NCBI RefSeq assembly: GCF_900142985.1
Contig: NZ_LT670849.1
Coordinates: 2,356,001-2,420,000, forward strand
Source of the DNA: Bradyrhizobium erythrophlei
GTDB lineage: Bacteria > Pseudomonadota > Alphaproteobacteria > Rhizobiales > Xanthobacteraceae
Reading direction: 5' to 3'
Length of the DNA stretch: 64,000 nt
Of the stretch, positions 9,062 through 16,417 are shown one piece after another. Under the pieces are notes generated by a model that saw only the letters and a program-made list of their open reading frames with translations, made no database searches and was not told the DNA's origin. A program made the translations under genes and the position numbers. The stretch's first letter is position 1. Each line of letters opens with the position of its first letter.

Positions 9062-9230
9062 CTAGCACCGCCGATCTGAAGTCCCTGTACCACAAGCGGT
9101 GAGTTCGATCAGGGACTTCAGATCGACAAAGCGGTGCTAGAATCAATAAGTTTTCTAGTGCCGATGACTTTCCGAAGTTCGTGACGGTGGGTGCTGCAAT
9201 GGAGCACGAACTTCGGAAAGTGGGCACTAG
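9062..9230. repeat. Double-hairpin repeat, copy 1 (A 9062-9140, B 9155-9230)
   Basis: Hairpin A opens CTAGCACCGC and closes GCGGTGCTAG, with an inner stem CGATCTGAAGTCCCTG against its complement. Spacer is 14 nt. Hairpin B pairs CTAGTGCC with GGCACTAG and CTTTCCGAAGTTCGTG with its exact complement around a GGTGGGTGCTGCAATGG loop. The right edge overlaps the stop codon of the minus-strand NTF2-like gene. Confidence 0.93.
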
Positions 9231-9595
9231 CTGCTGCCAGTGACCTTAGTGGGGTCATAGAAGAAGCGCTCGCGAAAGATCAGATCGCCCCGCCATTCCT
9301 GCCAGGCGACTTCGTCGAAGCGGCGCACCAGGCCGGATTTCTCGGTGAGCACGAAGTTCCAATGAATGGCGACGCGGTCGCCTTCGACCACCGACGACAC
9401 GCATTTCGAATAGACGTCCGACATCCGCGCCAGCGCTGCGCGCTCATGAGCGACAAGCACATCGCGGCCGACACGTGGCGGCGCGGCGTTCTCCTGCATG
9501 GTGGCGTCTTCGGTGTAGTAGCGCTCGATGGCGCCGGCGTGGTCGCCGGATTCGACCACGGCAATGAACTCATCAAGACGGGCTCGCGACGGCAT
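9227..9595 (-). CDS. NTF2-like/SnoaL-like protein
   Basis: 122 residues from the ATG at 9595, chosen because AGGAGAG precedes it at a normal distance; a longer frame upstream lacks such a site. The protein has the alpha+beta cone layout of NTF2-like proteins (LDEFIAVVESGDHAGAIERYY, ATMQENAAPPRVGRD, VAIHWNF, VAWQEWRGDLIFRERFFYD). Many such proteins are small hydrolases, isomerases or binding domains; none can be chosen here. Its TAG stop lies within the CTAG right edge of the double-hairpin repeat, so the last codons abut the element. The DUF938 methyltransferase lies just upstream in the same direction. Confidence 0.82.
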   Translation of the reverse strand: MPSRARLDEFIAVVESGDHAGAIERYYTEDATMQENAAPPRVGRDVLVAHERAALARMSDVYSKCVSSVVEGDRVAIHWNFVLTEKSGLVRRFDEVAWQEWRGDLIFRERFFYDPTKVTGSS

Positions 9596-9655
9596 CGATC
9601 TCTCCTGCGGTGAATTCCCGGATCTATGGCGACGCCGCGCGCCATGCAACGCTGC

Positions 9656-10330
9656 TCAGGCTCGGCGGAGCACGAGAGTGAGGTTGTTGGCTGGCATCTC
9701 GGCAATATCGATCAGCGAGAGCCTGGCGCGGTCCGCCAGCTTCTCGACCTCATCGACATCGCGCAATCCCCATTCGGGATTTCCCCGGCGCAGGCTGGCG
9801 TCGAAGGCGACATTGCTGTCAGCCGTATGCTTGCCGCCGCGCTTGAACGGACCGTACAGAAAAAGCATGCCGCCATTGCGCAGCGCGTGCCCCGCCCCGG
9901 CAATCAGGCCTTCAGCGACCTGCCATGGCGCAATGTGAATGACGTTGGCGCAGAACACGGCGAGCAACTCGCCCGGCCCGCCCTCGCCCTTCATGACAGA
10001 GCCCCACGCGGGATCCGATACGTCGAGCCGCCGGGCGGGGCGGATGTTCGCCAACGCCGAATGGCGCCGCCAGGCTTCGATGCTGGCGAGGTGATTGTCG
10101 TTGAGGTCGCTCGGCCACCAGGTGACTTCGGGAAACTGACGGGCAAATTCGACGACGTGTTGGCCCGTGCCGCTTCCGATCTCAAGCGCATCGCCGGATT
10201 TTCCGGTCAGATATCGTTCCAGCACACTCCGGATCGCCTCATAGTTACGGTGAAAGGCCGGCGCATCGAGGCGTCCGTCGGTCTGACGACTGCCGCCATC
10301 CTTGCCAAACTCGACGACATAATCGGGCAT
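9656..10330 (-). CDS. DUF938 SAM-dependent methyltransferase
   Basis: 224 residues. The class I methyltransferase motif I is LEIGSGTGQHVVEFA near residue 50, followed by WWPSDLN (motif II acidic loop) and FCANVIHIAPW in the post-motif region; a GMLFLYGPFKRGG strand and NPEWGLRDV are typical of the DUF938 family. SAM binding is well supported, but the substrate of the family is unknown to me. It is transcribed towards the NTF2-like gene with a 60-bp gap, probably as one unit. A repeat hairpin lies upstream of its start. Confidence 0.88.
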   Translation of the reverse strand: MPDYVVEFGKDGGSRQTDGRLDAPAFHRNYEAIRSVLERYLTGKSGDALEIGSGTGQHVVEFARQFPEVTWWPSDLNDNHLASIEAWRRHSALANIRPARRLDVSDPAWGSVMKGEGGPGELLAVFCANVIHIAPWQVAEGLIAGAGHALRNGGMLFLYGPFKRGGKHTADSNVAFDASLRRGNPEWGLRDVDEVEKLADRARLSLIDIAEMPANNLTLVLRRA

Positions 10331-10366
10331 GACCTGCCTTTCGAATTTTCATCGCTGCGGCGCAAA

Positions 10367-10441
10367 CTAGTGCTCCGATTCCGAAGTTCGTATCACATTG
10401 CGGCCTCACGTTAACGAACTTCGGAATCAAAGGAGCATTAG
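10367..10441. repeat. Hairpin-B-only copy of the CTAG repeat, copy 2
   Basis: CTAGTGCTCC pairs with GGAGCATTAG (one mismatch) and GATTCCGAAGTTCGT pairs with its complement around a 22-nt loop. No hairpin A is present beside it. It lies between the divergent starts of the DUF938 gene and soxX, about 55 bp before the soxX start. Confidence 0.85.
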
Positions 10442-10495
10442 CCGCGTTGTCACGCGATAGCCTTTATGCTTTGAACGATTATATTCGGCTATATC

Positions 10496-10870
10496 GTGTA
10501 CTGGAACCGTGTCTTGATCGACCGCCGTTCACTCAAGGTTTTCTTGCTGGCGCTCGTGGCCGCCGGCATCATGACGCCGATGGCGGCGCACGCCCAATCG
10601 AATGCGGCCGAGGGCGAGAAACTCGCGTTCGACCGCGCCAAAGGCAACTGTCTGAGCTGTCACGAGATCAAGGGCGGCGACCTGCCGGGGTCGATCGGAC
10701 CCCCGCTCCGGGATATCAAGAGCAAATATCCCGACAGGGCCGACCTCGTTGCGATCCTCACCGACGAGAGCCGTCGGAATCCGCTCACCGCAATGCCGCC
10801 GTTCGGCCGGAATCGCATTCTAACCGAACAGGAAATCAACGCGATCGTGGATTTCTTGCAAACGCTATGA
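10496..10870 (+). CDS. soxX: Sulfur-oxidizing protein SoxX (monoheme cytochrome c)
   Basis: 124 residues with a signal peptide (RRSLKVFLLALVAAGIM to HAQ) and one heme site CLSCH in a short class I cytochrome domain; the AMPPFGR segment offers the distal Met. SoxX pairs with SoxA to oxidatively couple thiosulfate onto SoxY. The assigned start is a GTG; the exact start is uncertain because no strong ribosome site is visible. It opens a soxXYZA operon; soxY follows 51 bp later. Confidence 0.88.
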   Translation: MYWNRVLIDRRSLKVFLLALVAAGIMTPMAAHAQSNAAEGEKLAFDRAKGNCLSCHEIKGGDLPGSIGPPLRDIKSKYPDRADLVAILTDESRRNPLTAMPPFGRNRILTEQEINAIVDFLQTL

Positions 10871-10921
10871 GTACCGCAAGATCAGAACTGCCAGCCAGGC
10901 GGCAAATTTGGGAGGTGAGCG

Positions 10922-11431
10922 ATGACAAATTTCGATGGAGCTTCGCCGGTTACGCGGCGTCTTGTTTTACGTGGCGCAGGCTCGATCGCGCTCGCGGGAC
11001 TTGGCCTTGCGGGACTTGGCATCGCCGCCTTCCACACGCCGGCGGCGCTTGCCGCGGCCAACGACAAATATCCGGAAGACGCCTTCAAGCAGAAGGACGG
11101 CAAGGAAGCGATCAAGCTGCTTTACGGCCGCACGGCCGAGCCTTCCGACAAGATCAAGCTCGATGCGCCGGAAATCGCGGAGAACGGCGCGGTGGTGCCG
11201 ATATCAGTTTCGACCAGCATCCCTGAGGTCACCTCGATTGCTTTCGTGGTGCCGGAGAACCCGAACGTGCTGGCGGCGTACTACAAGATTCCGCAAGGCA
11301 CGATGCCCAGCATCGCCAACCGCCTGAAGATGGCCAAAACCAGCAACGTCATCGTCCTCGTGGAATCCGGCGGCAAGCTTTTCAGCGCGACCAAGGAAGT
11401 CAAGGTCACCGTTGGCGGCTGCGGCGGTTAA
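10922..11431 (+). CDS. soxY: Thiosulfate-oxidation carrier subunit SoxY
   Basis: 169 residues. A twin-arginine type leader (TRRLVLRGAGSIALAGLG) ends near AALAA, and the extreme C-terminus is VTVGGCGG, the swinging-arm motif whose Cys carries the sulfur intermediates. The middle is the immunoglobulin-like SoxY domain (SIPEVTSIAFVVPENPNVLAA). It forms the SoxYZ carrier with the next gene product, and would be exported folded by Tat. GAGGTGAG lies just before the ATG. Confidence 0.96.
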   Translation: MTNFDGASPVTRRLVLRGAGSIALAGLGLAGLGIAAFHTPAALAAANDKYPEDAFKQKDGKEAIKLLYGRTAEPSDKIKLDAPEIAENGAVVPISVSTSIPEVTSIAFVVPENPNVLAAYYKIPQGTMPSIANRLKMAKTSNVIVLVESGGKLFSATKEVKVTVGGCGG

Positions 11432-11442
11432 GGAGAACTTCC

Positions 11443-11754
11443 ATGGCATCGAGCATCCGCGTCCGCGCGATCACAAACGGTGAGATCACCGAGGTTCAGA
11501 CGCTGATCCAGCATCCGATGGATTCCGGCTTCATCAAGGATGACAAGGGCGAATTCATCCCGGCGCATTACATCAGGGAACTGACCTTCGAACATAACGG
11601 CAAGGCCGTGTTCATTGCCGATTGGGGAACGGCTGTCTCCAAGGATCCATATGTCAAATTCGCCTTCAAGGGCGCGGCCAAGGGCGACGAGTTGAAGGTG
11701 AACTGGATCGACAACAAGGGCGAGACCGACACCGCGACCTTCAAGATCCAGTAA
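11443..11754 (+). CDS. soxZ: Thiosulfate-oxidation carrier partner SoxZ
   Basis: 103 residues, the usual SoxZ length, without a signal peptide: SoxZ is exported bound to Tat-targeted SoxY. Typical segments are IQHPMDSGFIKDDKG, IPAHYIRELTFEHNGK and the ending WIDNKGETDTATFKI. It starts 11 bp after soxY with a clear AAGGAGA site. A double-hairpin repeat follows 18 bp after its stop and separates it from soxA. Confidence 0.96.
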   Translation: MASSIRVRAITNGEITEVQTLIQHPMDSGFIKDDKGEFIPAHYIRELTFEHNGKAVFIADWGTAVSKDPYVKFAFKGAAKGDELKVNWIDNKGETDTATFKIQ

Positions 11755-11772
11755 TGTCGCGTGTTGGCCGGG

Positions 11773-11942
11773 CTAGTGGAGTGGATTTGGCATTCGCTGC
11801 TGGCCAAGCCGCAAATTCGTAAAGCGAATGTCAAATCCTAAACTCCACTAGAAACCCATATTTTGCTAGTGGTCCTTTTGATTCTAACATTCGCAAAAGT
11901 GGCCGCTGAGAAGGGATGCGAATGTTAGAATCGGACCGCTAG
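11773..11942. repeat. Double-hairpin repeat, copy 3, between soxZ and soxA (A 11773-11851, B 11866-11942)
   Basis: Hairpin A pairs CTAGTGGAGT with ACTCCACTAG and GGATTTGGCATTCGC with a complement carrying one mismatch. Spacer 14 nt. Hairpin B pairs CTAGTGGTCC with GGACCGCTAG and GATTCTAACATTCGC with its complement. The last bases run into the AGGAGA ribosome site of soxA. Closely similar to copy 9 at 58.4 kb. Confidence 0.95.
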
Positions 11943-11951
11943 GAGACGGAC

Positions 11952-12788
11952 GTGAGATTGCTTCTGATTTCGCTTGCGGCTCTCCTGCTTGCTGACGCGG
12001 CGGCTGTCGCCGACAGCACGGACCCGGCCGCCGAGGCACGCGCTTTCCGCGACTACTTCTTTCGCAAATTCCCGAACGTGAAGCCGGATGATTTCTCCAA
12101 TGGTCCCTACGCCCTGAACGAGGACATGCGGCGACAATGGGAAGAGAAGGAGCAGTTTCCACCGTACGAATTTTCTCTCGAAGCGGGCAAGGAACTGTTC
12201 GCCAAACCTTTCGCGAACGGCAAACATTATGCCGATTGCTTTCCCGACCAGGGCATCGGCATCCGGCAGAACTATCCGCAGTTCGACGCAAAAAGCCGCA
12301 AGGTGATCACGCTTGAACTGGCGCTGAACCAGTGCCGCGAGGCCAATGGCGAGAAAGCGATCTCCTACACCGGCGAGGACATGGCAGCCCTCACCGCCTA
12401 TATGGCCTTCACCTCCCGCGGCAAGCCGTTCGACATCAGGATTCCCGACGATCCCCGTGCGCTTGAGGCCTATGAGAACGGCAAGCGCTATTTCTACACA
12501 CGGCGCGGGCAGCTGAATTTCTCCTGCGCGACCTGCCATGTGCAAAATCCCGGCGAGCGGCTGCGAGCAGAAGTGCTTGCGCCGGCGCTTGGAATCCTCA
12601 ACGCAATGCCGATCTATCGTTCTGAATGGGGCGGCATGGGCACGACAAGCCGGCGTTTCATCTCCTGCAACAGCCAGGTGCGCGGTGTGCCGCTTGAAGC
12701 GCAGAGCGAGGAATATCGCGACCTCGAATATTTCCTGTCTTACGTCAGCAACGGCTTGCCGATTTCCGGGCCGGGTGCGCGGCCATGA
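11952..12788 (+). CDS. soxA: Sulfur-oxidizing protein SoxA (monoheme type)
   Basis: 278 residues with a signal peptide (RLLLISLAALLLADAAAVA). Only one CxxCH heme site is present (CATCH, near residue 195); in the N-terminal half the cysteines of YADCFPD and LNQCREA replace the first heme site of diheme SoxA, as in known monoheme forms. A later RRFISCNSQ provides the Cys heme ligand expected in SoxAX catalysis. Starts at GTG behind AGGAGA, which lies directly after the repeat edge. It ends four bases into the next gene (ATGA overlap). Confidence 0.94.
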   Translation: MRLLLISLAALLLADAAAVADSTDPAAEARAFRDYFFRKFPNVKPDDFSNGPYALNEDMRRQWEEKEQFPPYEFSLEAGKELFAKPFANGKHYADCFPDQGIGIRQNYPQFDAKSRKVITLELALNQCREANGEKAISYTGEDMAALTAYMAFTSRGKPFDIRIPDDPRALEAYENGKRYFYTRRGQLNFSCATCHVQNPGERLRAEVLAPALGILNAMPIYRSEWGGMGTTSRRFISCNSQVRGVPLEAQSEEYRDLEYFLSYVSNGLPISGPGARP

Positions 12789-13108
12789 CGGACTCGTGGA
12801 AAATCTCGCTTGGATCATTTGGGCTGCTCGCCGCGGTCTGCATTGGCAGCGCGGCACTTGCAGCCGGCACCGAGGCCGATTTCAAGCAAGCCTACGCCGC
12901 GGCCGACGCCGCCGAGAAAGAGGCCGGCCGCCTGCGCAACCAGTGGCTCGCAACCGAAGCCGCTCTCGCTGATGCCAGGAAAGCCGCCGAGAGAAGCGAC
13001 TTCGATCGTGCGGTCGCGGCCGCCAGGGAGGCCGAGGCATTGGCAAAAGCATCGATTTTCCAGGCGACGAGCGAAAAAGAAGCCTGGAAGAATCTCGAAA
13101 TCCGCTAG
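12785..13108 (+). CDS. SoxK-like SoxXA-binding protein
   Basis: 107 residues with a hydrophobic leader (ISLGSFGLLAAVCIGSAALAAG) and an alanine-rich, mostly helical remainder (AYAAADAAEKEAGRLRNQW, AVAAAREAEALAKAS) that looks like a short coiled coil. Size, position directly after soxA with an ATGA overlap, and the helical composition fit SoxK/SoxXA-binding proteins, which join SoxAX as a third subunit. The assignment rests mainly on context. Its TAG stop is formed by the left CTAG edge of a truncated repeat. Confidence 0.72.
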   Translation: MTDSWKISLGSFGLLAAVCIGSAALAAGTEADFKQAYAAADAAEKEAGRLRNQWLATEAALADARKAAERSDFDRAVAAAREAEALAKASIFQATSEKEAWKNLEIR

Positions 13109-13140
13109 TGGGGATGCGAATGTTAGAGTCAGACCACTAG
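13105..13140. repeat. Truncated remnant of hairpin B, copy 4, between soxK-like gene and soxB
   Basis: Only 36 bp: CTAGTGG, then GGATGCGAATGTTAGAGTC and AGACCACTAG. This equals the outer left end joined to the inner right arm of hairpin B, as if an internal deletion removed the left stem and loop. The left CTAG supplies the stop codon of the soxK-like gene. Confidence 0.85.
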
Positions 13141-13162
13141 TAAGGATAGCGCGACGCCCACC

Positions 13163-14902
13163 ATGACCCTCCGCCGCCGGGATATTCTCAAACTCACAGG
13201 CGCCGCCGCGCTTTCCGGCAGCTTGCCGCGCCTCGCGCGCAGCGCCGAGCCCGGCGTCTATGATCTCGAGCGGTTCGGCAACGCCCGCATTCTGCACATC
13301 ACCGACACGCATGCGCAGCTGTTGCCCGGTTACTTTCGCGAACCGAGCGTCAATCTCGGCCTTGGCGCGATGGCGGGCCAGCCGCCGCATCTCGTCGGCC
13401 GTGCTTTTCTCGACCACTTCGGCATCAAGCCCGAGAGTGCCGATGCCTACGCGTTCACCTCGCTGGAGTTCGAGAAGTCGGCGGCGCGCTTCGGCCGGCT
13501 CGGCGGTTTTGCGCATCTGAAGACCCTGGTCGACCGGTTTCGCAACGAGGCCGGCGCGCAGAATTCGATGCTGCTTGACGGTGGCGACGCCTGGCAAGGC
13601 ACGGGGCTCGCCAACGCACTGCGCGGCGCCGACATGGTGGAGGCCTGCAATCTGCTCGGCGTTGAGGCGATGACCGGGCATTGGGAATTCACCTATGGCG
13701 AGGAAACGCTGCGCGGCAACCTCGAACGCTTCAAGGGCGAGTTTCTGGCCCAGAACGTCTTCCTGACCGAAGAAGCCGCCTTCAATGGCGCCAAGGCCTT
13801 CGATCCGGCTTCCGGCCGCGTGTTCAAGCCGGCAATGATCAAGCAAGTCGGCGATTATCGCGTTGCGGTGATCGGCCAGGCATTTCCCTACGTTCCGATC
13901 GCGCATCCGAAACGCCTGACGCCGGACTGGACTTTCGGCATTCGCGAACAGGAATTGCAAACACTTGTCGACGGCCTGCGCTCCAACGACAAGGCCGACG
14001 TGGTGCTGTTGCTGTCGCACAACGGCATGGACGTCGATCTGAAACTGGCGAGCCGCGTGCGCGGCCTCGACGTCATCCTCGGCGGCCACACGCATGACGC
14101 CATCCCGCGGCCGATCGCCGTGACCAACGCGAGCGGCAAGACGTTGGTCACCAATGCCGGCGCGAACGGCAAGTTTCTGGGCGTACTCGACCTCGATCTC
14201 GCCAAGGGCCGGGTGCAGGACGCACGCTACCGGCTGTTTCCGGTATTTTCGGAATTGCTGAAGCCTGATGCCGAAATGGCCGCGCTGATCGATAAAGTGC
14301 ACAGCCCCCGTGTCGCGGCGTGGAGCGATAAAATCACGACCGCAACCCGCTTGCTCTATCGCCGCGACAATTTCACGGGCACCGTCGATCAACTGATCTG
14401 CGCTGCGCTTCGCCGCGAATTTGATGCCGAAATCTCGCTGTCGCCGGGCTTCCGCTGGGGCGCGACGTTCCTGCCGAACCAGCCTTTGACGATGGAAGAC
14501 GTGCTGGCAGAAACGGCGATCACCTATCCGGAAACCTACGTTTCGCGGCTGACCGGCAGCGACATCAAGAACACGCTCGAAGACGTCTGCGACAATCTGT
14601 TCAATCCCGACCCCTATTATCAGCAGGGCGGCGACATGGTCCGCGTCGGCGGCCTCAGCTATACCTGCACGCCATCGGAAAAAGTCGGGCGCCGGATTTC
14701 CGATTTGAAACTCGACAATGGCCGGGCGATCGAACCCAGCAAGCGTTACAAGGTCGCCGGCTGGGCCGCGATCAACGCCCAGCAGGGGCTACCTGTGTGG
14801 GAGGTTGTTGCCAAACAGCTCGGGGCCGGCAAGCCATTTAACCCGCTCGCCGGCAATGTTGCGCTGCGGGGCGTGACCGGCAATCCCGGCATTGCAGAGT
14901 AG
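13163..14902 (+). CDS. soxB: Thiosulfohydrolase SoxB
   Basis: 579 residues, the usual size. The start MTLRRRDILKLTGAAALSG is a twin-arginine leader. The metallophosphatase-like domain has HITDTHAQLLP and LLSHNGMDVDL and GGHTHD, together supplying the dinuclear manganese ligands; GHWEFTYG is characteristic of SoxB. The 5'-nucleotidase C-terminal domain follows. The enzyme hydrolyses the sulfate group from SoxY-bound cysteine S-thiosulfonate in the periplasm. It follows the soxK-like gene by 54 bp, most of which is the repeat remnant. No soxCD is visible downstream. Confidence 0.97.
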   Translation: MTLRRRDILKLTGAAALSGSLPRLARSAEPGVYDLERFGNARILHITDTHAQLLPGYFREPSVNLGLGAMAGQPPHLVGRAFLDHFGIKPESADAYAFTSLEFEKSAARFGRLGGFAHLKTLVDRFRNEAGAQNSMLLDGGDAWQGTGLANALRGADMVEACNLLGVEAMTGHWEFTYGEETLRGNLERFKGEFLAQNVFLTEEAAFNGAKAFDPASGRVFKPAMIKQVGDYRVAVIGQAFPYVPIAHPKRLTPDWTFGIREQELQTLVDGLRSNDKADVVLLLSHNGMDVDLKLASRVRGLDVILGGHTHDAIPRPIAVTNASGKTLVTNAGANGKFLGVLDLDLAKGRVQDARYRLFPVFSELLKPDAEMAALIDKVHSPRVAAWSDKITTATRLLYRRDNFTGTVDQLICAALRREFDAEISLSPGFRWGATFLPNQPLTMEDVLAETAITYPETYVSRLTGSDIKNTLEDVCDNLFNPDPYYQQGGDMVRVGGLSYTCTPSEKVGRRISDLKLDNGRAIEPSKRYKVAGWAAINAQQGLPVWEVVAKQLGAGKPFNPLAGNVALRGVTGNPGIAE

Positions 14903-14985
14903 ACAGCATTTCGCCGCATGGCACTGAGCTGTGCCTCAAGCCATGTCATGATACGATCGGGAATCGGTTCACGGATTTCACCACC

Positions 14986-16026
14986 ATGATCTTTCGTCAG
15001 TTGTTCGACAGCGTATCCGGCACTTACAGCTACTTGCTGGCAAGCCGCGTCGGCGGCGAAGCCATGATCCTCGATCCCGTGCTGGAGCGGGTCGATCGCT
15101 ATTGCCAATTGCTGCGCGAACTCGACCTCAAGCTGGTCAAGGCCGTCGATACCCACCTGCACGCCGACCATGTGACCGGCCTTGGCGAATTACGCGACCG
15201 CACCCATTGCATCACCATCATGGGCGAAGAGACCAAGGCCGACGTCGTGTCGATGCGGGTGTCGGATGGCGACAGGGTTACGATCGAAGGCCTCGCGCTG
15301 GATGTGATGTACACGCCGGGCCACACCGACGATTCATACAGCTATTTGATGGGCGATCGTGTCTTCACCGGCGATACGCTACTGATCCGCGGCACCGGCC
15401 GCACCGACTTCCAGAACGGCAGCGCGCGGGCGCAATACGAGTCGATTTTCAACCGGCTGCTGAAACTTCCCGAGGAAACGCTGGTGTTTCCCGCCCACGA
15501 TTACAAAGGCGACACCGTCTCCACCATCGGCGAGGAGAAGCGCTACAATCCGCGGCTCCAGGTGCGTTCGGTCGACGAATATGTCGAGCTGATGAACAAT
15601 CTGAAGCTGCCCAATCCGAAAATGATGGATGTCGCCGTACCCGCCAACATCCGGGTCGGATTGCATCAGGACGACCTAGCCAAGCAAGGACTTTCATTTT
15701 CGGCCATCGAGGCGATCCAGAGCCTCGGACGGCCCGATATTCTGCTGGTCGACCTGCGCGAGACCAGCGAGCGCGCCAAGCACGGCACTCTGCCCGGCGC
15801 GCTGCACGCGCCCTATCCCGGCATCGACGACAGCCTCAAGCCCGGCGGCATGCTGCGCGAAGTCGCGACCGCGACCGGCCGCCGCGTCGTGTTCTTCTGC
15901 GCCTATGGCGAGCGCTCGGCGATGGCGGTCAACGCTGCGAAGGAGGCGGGCCTCGCCAATGCGGCCCACATCGCCGGTGGCATCGACGCCTGGAAAAAGG
16001 CCGGCGGACCAGTCGCGACGGGCTAG
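14986..16026 (+). CDS. Persulfide dioxygenase-rhodanese fusion protein
   Basis: 346 residues in two domains. Residues 1-235 are a metallo-beta-lactamase fold of the ETHE1 type (DTHLHADHVTG, YTPGHTDDSYS, FTGDTLLIRGTGRTDF, VFPAHDY), with the mononuclear iron His and Asp ligands. Residues about 245-345 are a rhodanese domain with the active loop CAYGERS carrying the catalytic Cys. The pair would move sulfur between thiosulfate, glutathione persulfide and sulfite. It follows soxB by 83 bp on the same strand, so it probably handles sulfane sulfur left by the Sox pathway. Cytoplasmic: no signal peptide. Confidence 0.93.
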   Translation: MIFRQLFDSVSGTYSYLLASRVGGEAMILDPVLERVDRYCQLLRELDLKLVKAVDTHLHADHVTGLGELRDRTHCITIMGEETKADVVSMRVSDGDRVTIEGLALDVMYTPGHTDDSYSYLMGDRVFTGDTLLIRGTGRTDFQNGSARAQYESIFNRLLKLPEETLVFPAHDYKGDTVSTIGEEKRYNPRLQVRSVDEYVELMNNLKLPNPKMMDVAVPANIRVGLHQDDLAKQGLSFSAIEAIQSLGRPDILLVDLRETSERAKHGTLPGALHAPYPGIDDSLKPGGMLREVATATGRRVVFFCAYGERSAMAVNAAKEAGLANAAHIAGGIDAWKKAGGPVATG

Positions 16027-16120
16027 AATCTCGGATAAAAATACCGCACCCGCCGCGCTAGTTCGCCCGACCACCCGCGACGGCATTGACTCGCCGCCAA
16101 GCGCCCTCCTAGATAGCCGG

Positions 16121-16291
16121 GACGGTTCCTCTTACGAGGATCAAGAGGGAATGCGGTGCGGAGAAAAATCTCCAATGCCGCGGCTGCCCCCGCAACTGTA
16201 AGCGATGAATCTTCCGTCAAATGCCACTGGGAATCTCGGTCCCGGGAAGGCGACGGAAGGTAACGACCCGCGAGCCAGGAGACCTGCCGTC
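16121..16291 (+). promoter_or_regulatory. Cobalamin riboswitch (B12 element)
   Basis: The conserved blocks occur in order: GAGGGAATGCGGTG, the CCCCCGCAACTGTAAGCG core, ATGCCACTGGGAA, GGGAAGGCGACGGAAGG and the B12 box GCCAGGAGACCTGCC. The outer stem can form between GACGG at 16121 and CCGTC at 16287. It lies about 125 bases before the btuB-like start and should repress that gene when adenosylcobalamin is plentiful. Confidence 0.96.
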
Positions 16292-16417
16292 AATCGTGGT
16301 CACACGCGAGGATGCCGGTCGGGGAGTACAGGCATTAGCTTCACTGGGCTGGGGGAAACAGCGTGGTGAGACTTCGTTCGCTGTGACGTGCCACTGACGT
16401 CATACCGAGGTCTAACT

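Noticed and set aside
12815..14392. Long minus-strand frame opposite soxK and soxB
   Set aside because: Shadow of the strong plus-strand SoxB gene; no recognisable motif in the antisense product.
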